This document shows positions 1-8,464 of a stretch of 8,464 nucleotides of DNA, in pieces. Under the pieces are notes generated by a model that was not told the origin of the DNA, did not search any database, and saw nothing but the letters and a program-made list of their open reading frames with translations. Source of the DNA: JBBQNY01 sp038221545 (GTDB lineage: Bacteria; Pseudomonadota; Gammaproteobacteria; Xanthomonadales; Ahniellaceae). The translations under genes and the position numbers were made by a program. The stretch covers positions 1 through 8,464 of the forward strand of contig JBBRIE010000123.1 of NCBI GenBank assembly GCA_038221545.1. Reading direction: 5' to 3'. How positions within the stretch are numbered: position 1 is the stretch's first letter; each line of letters opens with the position of its first letter.

Positions 1-77
1 AAGAGGGATTGCGGTTCGCGATCCGCGAGGGCGGTCGTACCGTCGGCGCGGGCGTGGTCGCGAAAATCATCAAGTGA
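1..77 (+). CDS. tuf: Elongation factor Tu, C-terminal end (partial)
   Basis: This is the last 25 codons of EF-Tu, cut off by the window start; the first two bases are the tail of a codon. The frame reads EGLRFAIREGGRTVGAGVVAKIIK then TGA at 75-77. This is the nearly invariant C-terminus of domain III of bacterial EF-Tu, the GTPase that brings aminoacyl-tRNA to the ribosomal A site. Its place just before tRNA-Trp and secE matches the tufB position of other gammaproteobacteria. The family usually has about 394-397 residues, so most of the gene lies outside the window. Identification is secure from the ending alone, but whether this is tufA or tufB can only be inferred from the neighbours. Confidence 0.96.
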   Translation, partial: EGLRFAIREGGRTVGAGVVAKIIK

Positions 78-220
78 GGTGACTGCCGCGCGGCGGATGC
101 CTGGGCGGATGGCCCTGGCTTCCCGGCGCGGCGACAACCGCCGCCGCTGCAGCGACGCACGACGAGTCGCCTGGCGCTGACGGGCACATGCAACCGCAAC
201 GCCGGGAACTTGGATCACTT
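78..220 (+). other. tuf to tRNA-Trp spacer with small hairpins
   Basis: No gene is visible in these 143 bases. Three short inverted repeats can be drawn: GGGC/GCCC (103-106/112-115), GCGGCG/CGCCGC with a 5-base loop (128-133/139-144) and GCGAC/GTCGC (152-156/166-170). None is followed by a T run, so I do not call a Rho-independent terminator. No convincing -35/-10 pair stands out. The tRNA is therefore probably co-transcribed with tuf and cut out of the transcript, as in other tRNA-tufB operons; this is inference. Confidence 0.4.
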
Positions 221-296
<76 letters not shown>

Positions 297-317
297 CTCA
301 AAGAGGATAGAACGACG

Positions 318-369
318 GGGAGCGGGGACAGAAGGGCGGCTCAATCGCCGCTCGCCGGATACCGCTCCC
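318..369 (+). other. Two-part hairpin in the tRNA-Trp to secE spacer
   Basis: GGGAGCGG (318-325) is perfectly complementary to CCGCTCCC (362-369). Inside this outer stem, GGGCGGC (334-340) pairs with GCCGCTC (347-353) with one G-U and a TCAATC loop. The structure ends 11 bases before the secE ATG and no T run follows. It could mark processing of a tuf-tRNA-secE transcript (an RNase III- or RNase E-type site) or shape secE translation. Both roles are inferred; only the base pairing is seen. Confidence 0.5.
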
Positions 370-380
370 GGTCACAAGTC

Positions 381-764
381 ATGAACACTCGAGTCGAAAC
401 CACGAACACCGGCAACATGGAAGTCGCGCAACTCGTGCTTGCAGTGCTGCTGCTTCTCGCCGGCATTGCTGGCTACTACTGGTTCGCCAACGAATCCGGA
501 TTGTTGCGTGGAGGGGTCCTGGCCGCCGGCATCATCGGTGCGCTGGCCCTCGTTTTCATCGGCGCAACCGGGCGGCGGGCTCGCAATTTCATGAGCGAGT
601 CGCAGTTCGAGCTGCGCAAGATCGTGTGGCCAACGCGGCAGGAGACGACCCAGACGACGATCGTGGTGGTCATCGTCGTCATCATCATAAGCATCATGCT
701 GTGGTTGATCGACATGCTGCTGGGCTGGGTGATTCTCGATCTACTGCTGAATTCGAAGGGCTGA
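381..764 (+). CDS. secE: Protein translocase subunit SecE
   Basis: A 127-residue inner-membrane protein, the small essential subunit of the SecYEG channel that exports unfolded proteins. Three hydrophobic segments are visible at about residues 16-35, 45-63 and 93-122, so it has the longer three-helix form typical of E. coli (also 127 residues). The conserved cytoplasmic amphipathic helix and hinge, ELRKIVWPTRQET, is at residues 77-89 just before the last helix, which is the essential part of the family. I chose the ATG at 381 because it gives the family length; a longer open frame upstream runs into the tRNA and is not credible. No clear Shine-Dalgarno sequence precedes this ATG or the in-frame ATG at 417, so the exact start is slightly uncertain. 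nusG starts one base after the stop, so the two are surely one operon. Confidence 0.95.
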   Translation: MNTRVETTNTGNMEVAQLVLAVLLLLAGIAGYYWFANESGLLRGGVLAAGIIGALALVFIGATGRRARNFMSESQFELRKIVWPTRQETTQTTIVVVIVVIIISIMLWLIDMLLGWVILDLLLNSKG

Positions 765-765
765 C

Positions 766-1326
766 ATGGCGAAGCATTGGTACGTGGTGCACGCCTACTC
801 GGGCTTCGAGCACCAGGTGAAGCGTTCGCTCGACGAGCGCATTCGCCGCGCCGGCATGCAGGACCGCTTCGGTGAAGTGCTGGTGCCGACGGAAGAGGTG
901 GTCGAGATGCGTGGCGGCCAGAAGCGCAAGAGCGAGCGCAAGTTCTTCCCGGGCTACGTGCTGGTTCAGATCGAAGCGACTGAAGACGGCAAGAAGGTGC
1001 GGATCGACGACGAATCCTGGCACCTGATCAAGGAAACCCCCAAGGTCATGGGCTTCATCGGCGGGACCGCCGACCGGCCCGTGCCGATCAAGGAAAGCGA
1101 GGCCAACCATATCCTCCGGCGCGTGAAGGATGGCGTCGAAAAGCCGCGTCCCAAGGTGCTGTTCGAGCCGGGCGAAATGGTGCGCGTCACAGAGGGCCCG
1201 TTCAACGATTTCAACGGCGTCGTCGAGGAAGTGAATTACGACAAGAGCCGCCTGCGCGTGGCGGTGCTGATCTTCGGGCGTTCGACGCCCGTCGAGCTCG
1301 AATTCGCGCAGGTAGAGAAGGCGTAA
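766..1326 (+). CDS. nusG: Transcription termination/antitermination factor NusG
   Basis: A 186-residue protein, close to the E. coli length of 181. The N-terminal NGN domain (about residues 1-117) starts with KHWYVVHAYSGFE and contains the RKFFPGYVLV stretch at 58-67; this domain binds the clamp of RNA polymerase and reduces pausing. The C-terminal KOW domain (about 130-186) includes VRVTEGPFNDFNGVVEEV and ends with IFGRSTPVELEFAQVEK. This half binds Rho or ribosomal protein S10 (NusE), so it links transcription to termination or translation. The Phe of IFGR (residue 170) corresponds to the Rho/S10-contacting Phe165 of E. coli. A GAAGG at 755-759 inside the end of secE serves as ribosome binding site, and the one-base gap implies translational coupling with secE. 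No unusual residue is seen. Confidence 0.98.
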   Translation: MAKHWYVVHAYSGFEHQVKRSLDERIRRAGMQDRFGEVLVPTEEVVEMRGGQKRKSERKFFPGYVLVQIEATEDGKKVRIDDESWHLIKETPKVMGFIGGTADRPVPIKESEANHILRRVKDGVEKPRPKVLFEPGEMVRVTEGPFNDFNGVVEEVNYDKSRLRVAVLIFGRSTPVELEFAQVEKA

Positions 1327-1336
1327 GCAGGCAGTT

Positions 1337-1403
1337 CATGCAGGAGCGCCGCAAGGCGCGAGGTAAATCACAGGGCGATCGCGCCTTGCGGCGCTCCTGC
1401 ATG
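1337..1403 (+). repeat. REP-like paired palindrome (25-bp perfect inverted repeat)
   Basis: Bases 1337-1361 are perfectly complementary to 1379-1403, with a 17-base spacer. Each arm carries CATGCAGGAGCGCCGCAAGG and is itself a small hairpin: GCGCC-GCAA-GGCGC (1346-1359) on the left and GCGCC-TTGC-GGCGC (1381-1394) on the right. A GC-rich mini-hairpin preceded by a short conserved head, in two inverted copies, is the build of bacterial REP/BIME elements mobilised by RAYT (Y1-family) transposases. The 'G(T/C)AGGAGCG' head resembles repeats I remember from Xanthomonadales and Pseudomonas. It lies 10 bases after the nusG stop, and no T run follows, so it is not a standard terminator. It may still stabilise the nusG mRNA 3' end or reduce readthrough. 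The genome-wide copy number cannot be seen here. Confidence 0.75.
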
Positions 1404-1422
1404 TAGCGGCAGAACACCAACA

Positions 1423-1463
1423 GCGAGGAGCCCGCACAAACGGGCGCTTGCACTCGCAGGAGA
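1423..1463 (+). promoter_or_regulatory. Candidate L1 autoregulatory site in the rplK leader
   Basis: Two helices stack across an asymmetric internal loop. The outer helix is GCGAG (1423-1427) with CTCGC (1453-1457). The inner helix is GCCCG (1430-1434) with CGGGC (1441-1445), closed by loop CACAAA. The short strand of the internal loop is GA and the long strand is GCTTGCA. This is the known shape of L1 binding sites on mRNA and 23S rRNA: a short GA side, a longer opposite side and a GGAGCC-like core. The rplK Shine-Dalgarno AGGAGA (1458-1463) begins at the base right after the outer helix, so bound L1 would block ribosome loading and repress rplK-rplA. The pairing is seen directly; the L1 role is inferred from position and shape. 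Confidence 0.6.
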
Positions 1464-1469
1464 AGAAGC

Positions 1470-1898
1470 ATGGCGAAGAAAGTCACCGGTTACATCAAGC
1501 TGCAGGTCAAGGCGGGGCAGGCAAACCCCAGTCCACCCGTGGGCCCGGCCCTCGGCCAGCGCGGCCTCAACATCATGGAGTTCTGCAAGGCCTTCAACGC
1601 GGCCACGCAGAAGCTCGAGCCCGGCCTGCCGATTCCGGTGGTCATCACCGCGTATTCGGATCGCAGTTTCACCTTCATCACCAAGACGCCGCCGGCGTCA
1701 ATCCTGATCAAGAAAGCCATCAACCTGAAGTCGGGTTCCAAGCGCCCGAACACGGAGAAGGTGGGCAAGATCACCCGCGCGCAGCTTGAGGAGATCGCGA
1801 AGGCGAAAGAGCCCGACCTGACGGCGGCGGATCTGGATGCAGCAGTGCGCACCATCGCCGGTAGCGCGCGCAGCATGGGCGTGGACGTGGTGGAGTAA
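1470..1898 (+). CDS. rplK: 50S ribosomal protein L11
   Basis: A 142-residue protein, the same length as E. coli L11. L11 binds the GTPase-associated region of 23S rRNA at the base of the L7/L12 stalk, where it contacts elongation factors and is needed for RelA activation by uncharged tRNA. The N-terminal domain has NPSPPVGPALGQRG at residues 19-32, including the proline-rich face (Pro20, Pro22, Pro23, Pro26) where thiostrepton-class drugs bind. The RNA-binding C-terminal domain runs from about residue 72, through the KSGS segment and KVGKITRAQLEEIA, to ARSMGVDVVE. The ATG at 1470 follows AGGAGA at a good distance. rplA starts four bases after the stop, forming the classic L11 operon, probably repressed by L1 through the leader fold just upstream. 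Confidence 0.99.
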   Translation: MAKKVTGYIKLQVKAGQANPSPPVGPALGQRGLNIMEFCKAFNAATQKLEPGLPIPVVITAYSDRSFTFITKTPPASILIKKAINLKSGSKRPNTEKVGKITRAQLEEIAKAKEPDLTAADLDAAVRTIAGSARSMGVDVVE

Positions 1899-1902
1899 CG
1901 AC

Positions 1903-2601
1903 ATGACAAAGATGACCAAGCGTTTCAAGGCAATGGGCAATCCGGTCGAAGCGGGCAAGCTGTACCCGATCGACGAGGCACTGCGCATTCTCAAGTCCAA
2001 CTCGAAGACAAAGTTCGTCGAGTCGATCGACGTGGCCGTGCGACTCGGCATCGACGCGCGCAAATCCGACCAGGGCGTGCGCGGCTCGACCGTGTTGCCG
2101 GCTGGCACCGGCAAGACCGTGCGCGTGGCCGTGTTCGTGCCGGCCGGCGAGAAGGCCGAAGCCGCCAAGGCGGCCGGCGCGGACGTCGTCGGCATGGAGG
2201 AACTCGCCGAGAAGATGCTGGCGGGGGACTTGAATTACGGCGTGGTGATCGCATCTCCAGATGCCATGCGCGTTGTCGGCAAGCTCGGTCAGGTACTCGG
2301 ACCGCGCGGCCTCATGCCCAACCCGAAGGTCGGTACCGTCACCGCGGACGTCGTCCAGGCTGTCAAGAACGCGAAGGCGGGCCAGGTCCGCTATCGCAAC
2401 GACAAGGCCGGCATCATCCACGCGACCATCGGCAAGGCCAATTTCGAGGACGCCGCGCTCAAGGACAACCTGATCGCGCTGCTGCACGACTTGATCAAGG
2501 CCAAGCCGTCGACAGCCAAGGGTCATTTTCTCCAGAAAATTTCGCTTTCCAGCACGATGGGCCTCGGCGTCGCCGTCGACCAGTCGTCGCTGTCGCTGTA
2601 G
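1903..2601 (+). CDS. rplA: 50S ribosomal protein L1
   Basis: A 232-residue protein (E. coli L1 has 234). L1 forms the mobile stalk at the ribosomal E site that helps release deacylated tRNA, and in many bacteria it represses its own operon by binding the rplK leader. The hallmark segments are present: GPRGLMPNPKVGTVT at residues 133-147 in domain II, RYRNDKAGIIHATIGK at 163-178, and the RNA-contacting STMGLG at 217-222 in domain I. I chose ATG 1903 because GGAG at 1892-1895 sits 7 bases before it; the in-frame ATG at 1912 is less well placed, and the longer upstream frame overlaps rplK. The binding site it would act on is the candidate fold at 1423-1457. No unusual feature is seen. Confidence 0.98.
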   Translation: MTKMTKRFKAMGNPVEAGKLYPIDEALRILKSNSKTKFVESIDVAVRLGIDARKSDQGVRGSTVLPAGTGKTVRVAVFVPAGEKAEAAKAAGADVVGMEELAEKMLAGDLNYGVVIASPDAMRVVGKLGQVLGPRGLMPNPKVGTVTADVVQAVKNAKAGQVRYRNDKAGIIHATIGKANFEDAALKDNLIALLHDLIKAKPSTAKGHFLQKISLSSTMGLGVAVDQSSLSL

Positions 2602-2622
2602 AGGCAAGACAACTGCGGACGC

Positions 2623-2706
2623 CGCGACCGAGGTCGCGCGCGGACGCAAATCGCTGCGTGATCGCAGCGACGCAGGGTTTTGGGGGCAAAGCAGGCGCAA
2701 GCCTGC
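2623..2706 (+). other. Row of three small hairpins after rplA
   Basis: Three perfect stem-loops follow one another: CGCGAC/GTCGCG with loop CGAG (2623-2638), TCGCTGCG/CGCAGCGA with loop TGAT (2651-2670), and GCAGGC/GCCTGC with loop GCAA (2691-2706). The middle one can refold as CTGCGT/ACGCAG (2654-2659/2670-2675), which ends two bases before a TTTT run (2678-2681), making a weak terminator-like element. They could limit readthrough from rplKA or mark mRNA processing before the L10 leader. The structures are seen; the role is not known. I found no convincing promoter boxes in this spacer. Confidence 0.5.
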
Positions 2707-2716
2707 GGCGTCGTCA

Positions 2717-2796
2717 AAGACCGCAGGCGGAAAGGGGCCAAACAATGCCCCGATCCTCAATTTCACCGGCAACGGTGTGCCTGCGTAGATGGTGCA
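2717..2796 (+). promoter_or_regulatory. L10 (rplJ) leader RNA, target of the L10-(L12)n complex
   Basis: The sequence AAAGACCGCAGGC (2716-2728) and, further on, GCCTGCGTAGATGGTGCA (2779-2796) carry the conserved blocks of the L10 leader family. GCAGGC (2723-2728) pairs with GCCTGC (2779-2784), and ACC (2720-2722) pairs with GGT (2791-2793). The bulged GTAGAT between them is the kink-turn-like asymmetric loop. Two hairpins branch inside: GGGGC/GCCCC (2734-2738/2747-2751) and CACCG-GCAA-CGGTG (2764-2777). It lies about 135-210 bases before rplJ, as in E. coli. Excess L10-(L12)n complex binds this RNA and represses rplJL translation. The match is by eye and not scored against a covariance model. 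Confidence 0.85.
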
Positions 2797-2823
2797 GCCT
2801 CTCCGGATTCCGGGATGGCCACA

Positions 2824-2925
2824 CCACCGGCACGGGTGGGTCGGCGGAGCCGCAGGCAGGATGCCGCAGGCTCCGATTGCATTCGACGCGGCCCGGAGGG
2901 TCGTGGCGATAACCAAGTTCGGAGG
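2824..2925 (+). promoter_or_regulatory. rplJ translation-initiation region with possible SD sequestration
   Basis: Two hairpins can form between the L10 leader and rplJ: CCACC/GGTGG (2824-2828/2835-2839) and CGGAGCC/GGCTCCG (2845-2851/2869-2875). The 3' arm of the second, CTCCGA (2871-2876), is also perfectly complementary to TCGGAG (2919-2924), which overlaps the strong rplJ Shine-Dalgarno GGAGG (2921-2925). The two pairings exclude each other, so the leader could switch between an open and a masked ribosome binding site. The complementarity is seen; the switch is a hypothesis. Confidence 0.45.
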
Positions 2926-2930
2926 CAAAT

Positions 2931-3455
2931 ATGGCGCTCAATCTGCAACAGAAGAAAGAGCTCGTTGCCGAACTTGCGGAAGTGGCAGGTCAGGCGCATT
3001 CACTGGTCGCCGCCGAGTACGCCGGGTTGACGGTCGCGCAGATGACCGATCTGCGCCGGAAGGCTCGCGATGGCGGCGTGTTCCTCAAGGTATCGAAGAA
3101 CACGCTGGTTCGTCGCGCGGTAGAGAACACCGATTTCGCATGCGTCGCCGACGCATTGACGGGACCGATGATCTACGCCTTCTCGACGCAGGACCCGGGT
3201 GCTGCAGGTCGGTTGATCAAGGGGTTCTCCAAGACCAACGACAAGCTGAAAGCGCGGTTGGTGTCGATGAGCGGCCGGATGTATCCGGCCAGTCACGTCG
3301 ATGTACTGGCTTCGTTGCCGACGCGCGAACAGGCGCTCGGCATGCTGCTTTACGTCATGAAGGCGCCGATCGAGAGATTGGCGCGCACGCTTGCCGAGCC
3401 CGCCACCATGGTGACGCGCGCGGTTGCGGCGGTTCGTGACCAGAAGGCTGCATAG
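2931..3455 (+). CDS. rplJ: 50S ribosomal protein L10
   Basis: A 174-residue protein, slightly longer than the 165 of E. coli. L10 anchors two or three L7/L12 dimers to the 23S rRNA stalk base. The N-terminal globular RNA-binding domain (about residues 1-130) opens with MALNLQQKKELVAEL and contains the typical segments AEYAGLTVAQMTDLRRKAR and FLKVSKNTLVRRAVE. The C-terminal helix that holds L12, with alternating hydrophobic residues, runs from about residue 136 to the end (APIERLARTLAEPATMVTRA). The start is fixed by the strong GGAGG at 2921-2925, five bases before ATG. With L12 it should repress its own mRNA through the leader upstream. rplL follows after 61 bases. A much longer overlapping frame starting at 2789 has no support. 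Confidence 0.98.
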   Translation: MALNLQQKKELVAELAEVAGQAHSLVAAEYAGLTVAQMTDLRRKARDGGVFLKVSKNTLVRRAVENTDFACVADALTGPMIYAFSTQDPGAAGRLIKGFSKTNDKLKARLVSMSGRMYPASHVDVLASLPTREQALGMLLYVMKAPIERLARTLAEPATMVTRAVAAVRDQKAA

Positions 3456-3516
3456 GCTTTCCTGCCCATTCCGTAATTTCCGGTATCTCCCCATCCGATT
3501 CAAAGAGGAACTAGCA

Positions 3517-3894
3517 ATGGCCGTTTCCAAAGAAGAAATTCTCGACGCGATTGGCAACATGACGCTCATCGACATCACCGAGCTGGTGAAGGCGATGGAA
3601 GACAAGTTCGGCGTTTCCGCCGCCGCCCCCGTGGCGATGGCAGCCGGTCCGGCCGCAGCCGCCGCCGCCCCGGTGGAAGAGCAGACCGAGTTCAACGTGA
3701 TGCTCGCCGCGATCGGTGAGAAGAAGGTTGAAGTGATCAAGGCGGTACGCGCGATCACCGGTCTTGGACTGAAGGAAGCCAAGGACCTGGTCGAGTCTGC
3801 CCCGGCGTCCATCAAGGACGGCGTCAGCAAGGCCGAGGCCGACAAGTTCAAGAAGGAACTCGAGGCTGCCGGCGCCAAGGTCGAAGTCAAGTAA
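3517..3894 (+). CDS. rplL: 50S ribosomal protein L7/L12
   Basis: A 125-residue acidic, alanine-rich protein, near the family length of about 120-128. The N-terminal dimerisation and L10-binding domain (residues 1-33) starts MAVSKEEILDAIGNMTLIDI. A flexible hinge of Ala, Pro, Gly and Val spans about 35-53. The C-terminal domain (about 54-125) contains the factor-binding helices with KKVEVIKAVRAITGLGLKEA (69-88) and KDLVE just after it. The multi-copy L12 stalk recruits and activates EF-Tu, EF-G, IF2 and RF3. I set the start at ATG 3517, where GAGGA (3505-3509) is well spaced and the family N-terminus begins; the open frame reaches back to 3424 inside rplJ, but those extra residues are not L12-like. 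Both L10 and L12 are probably translated from one mRNA, with extra L12 made through its own good ribosome binding site. Confidence 0.99.
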   Translation: MAVSKEEILDAIGNMTLIDITELVKAMEDKFGVSAAAPVAMAAGPAAAAAAPVEEQTEFNVMLAAIGEKKVEVIKAVRAITGLGLKEAKDLVESAPASIKDGVSKAEADKFKKELEAAGAKVEVK

Positions 3895-3949
3895 GCGACA
3901 AACAGTGCTCGATTCGAAAGATCGGGCCTGACGCCTCTGTGCCTGGCTC

Positions 3950-4011
3950 CCCCTCGAATGTGTCGCGAAATCCGCGGCGGGTTCGGAGGGGTGCCGGGTC
4001 CGGGGGTTTTT
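3950..4011 (+). terminator. Candidate rpoBC attenuator (hairpin plus T5)
   Basis: CCCCTCGAA (3950-3958) pairs with TTC-G-GAGGGG (3982-3991) with one bulged G, and CGCG/CGCG (3964-3967/3973-3976) forms the tip. About 15 bases later, GGGGG (4002-4006) is followed directly by TTTTT (4007-4011). The same upstream C run (3949-3953) could instead pair with that GGGGG, placing a stem flush against the T run. E. coli has a partial terminator between rplL and rpoB that sets the ratio of ribosomal protein to polymerase mRNA, and this element has the same position. The stem next to the T run is short, so termination would be partial at best. Confidence 0.45.
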
Positions 4012-4114
4012 CCCGTTTCCGTAACCGCGCCGACACGCAGCGAGGCGGCGAGGCTGGAAATGGCAGCAAACCGGGTTATGGCATGCAGCCCCCAAGGGCG
4101 CCCGGGCGAGTCGA

Positions 4115-4132
4115 GGCTTCTTCACCGAAGCC
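4115..4132 (+). other. Small hairpin upstream of rpoB
   Basis: GGCTTC (4115-4120) pairs perfectly with GAAGCC (4127-4132) with a six-base loop TTCACC. It lies 46 bases before the rpoB ATG, with no T run. E. coli has an RNase III processing hairpin in this spacer, but this stem is much too short to be claimed as one. The rest of 4012-4178 shows a GGGCGCCC palindrome (4096-4103) and no gene. Confidence 0.35.
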
Positions 4133-4178
4133 GGAGTCGTATGCATGAGGCTGCGTTGACGAGATCGGGTAAATCCAG

Positions 4179-8321
<4,143 letters not shown>

Positions 8322-8346
8322 CCCTCGGCCTTACGGAGTAATCTGA

Positions 8347-8464
8347 ATGAAAGATCTATTGAACCTTTTCAACCCGCAGCGGCCGACGCTCGACTTCGAC
8401 GCGATCAAGATCGCGCTGGCGTCGCCCGACCTCATCCGCTCCTGGTCCTACGGCGAAGTCAAGA
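8347..8464 (+). CDS. rpoC: DNA-directed RNA polymerase subunit beta', N-terminal end (partial)
   Basis: Only the first 39 codons and one extra base are in the window; the family has about 1400 residues. The frame begins MKDLLNLFNPQRPTLDF and continues DAIKIALASPDLIRSWSYGE, the well-conserved start of gammaproteobacterial beta' just before the zinc-binding region. The subunit carries the catalytic NADFDGD magnesium site, which lies beyond the window. GGAG at 8335-8338, eight bases before ATG, is a good ribosome binding site. The 25-base gap after rpoB and the shared strand indicate co-transcription and balanced synthesis of the two large subunits. Confidence 0.98.
   Translation, partial: MKDLLNLFNPQRPTLDFDAIKIALASPDLIRSWSYGEVK

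Noticed and set aside
128..170. Possible Rho-independent terminator after tuf
   Set aside because: Only short stems with no T run; a terminator here would also cut off tRNA-Trp and secE unless a promoter lies downstream, and none was seen.
1337..1403. Reading the nusG-rplK palindrome as a standard intrinsic terminator
   Set aside because: The right arm is followed by TAGCGGCAG, with no T run, and the internal mini-hairpins fit a REP element better.
1771..2928. 385-codon minus-strand open frame across rplK, rplA and the L10 leader
   Set aside because: It overlaps two certain ribosomal protein genes and a structured RNA leader, has Arg/His-rich low-information sequence, and has no ribosome binding site support.
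2658..3030. Plus-strand open frames covering the rplA-rplJ spacer
   Set aside because: They run through the L10 leader helices and into rplJ in the wrong frame, with Arg/Gly/Ser-rich translations. The spacer is better explained as regulatory RNA.

Overview
The window is the tufB-secE-nusG-rplKA-rplJL-rpoBC chromosomal block of a GC-rich gammaproteobacterium. All genes are on the + strand. It is core translation and transcription machinery, and I see no phage, transposase, CRISPR or defence gene. RpoB and RpoC closely match the gammaproteobacterial type. RpoB has 1380 residues and an insertion before the rifampicin region that, from memory, resembles Xanthomonas RpoB. A REP-like 'GCAGGAGC...' palindrome between nusG and rplK also fits Xanthomonadales (Lysobacteraceae and relatives). 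That placement is an inference; no database was searched.

Layout: 1-77 is the 3' end of tuf (EF-Tu). 221-296 is tRNA-Trp(CCA) with an encoded CCA end. 381-764 is secE and 766-1326 is nusG, one base apart. The 143-nt spacer 1327-1469 holds a perfect 25-bp inverted repeat and then a two-helix fold that looks like the L1 autoregulatory site. 1470-1898 is rplK and 1903-2601 is rplA. The 329-nt spacer 2602-2930 holds a row of small hairpins, a recognisable L10 leader RNA, and a possible Shine-Dalgarno (SD) switch. 2931-3455 is rplJ and 3517-3894 is rplL. The 284-nt spacer 3895-4178 has a long GC-rich hairpin followed by a T5 run, where E. coli has its rpoBC attenuator. 4179-8321 is rpoB, and 8347 to the window end is the start of rpoC.

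How the genes work together: EF-Tu, tRNA-Trp, L11, L1, L10 and L7/L12 serve elongation, and L11 with the L10-(L12)n stalk forms the factor-binding region of the 50S subunit. SecE is part of the SecYEG translocon. NusG links RNA polymerase (beta and beta' here) to the ribosome and to Rho. Output appears to be tuned mostly at the RNA level. There are candidate autogenous sites for L1 (before rplK) and for the L10-L12 complex (before rplJ), plus a candidate attenuator that would lower rpoBC relative to rplJL.

The genes are ordinary. The points worth a second look are all in the spacers, above all the competing RNA structures before rplJ and the REP-like palindrome next to the L1 site. I did not find evidence of a previously undescribed system.
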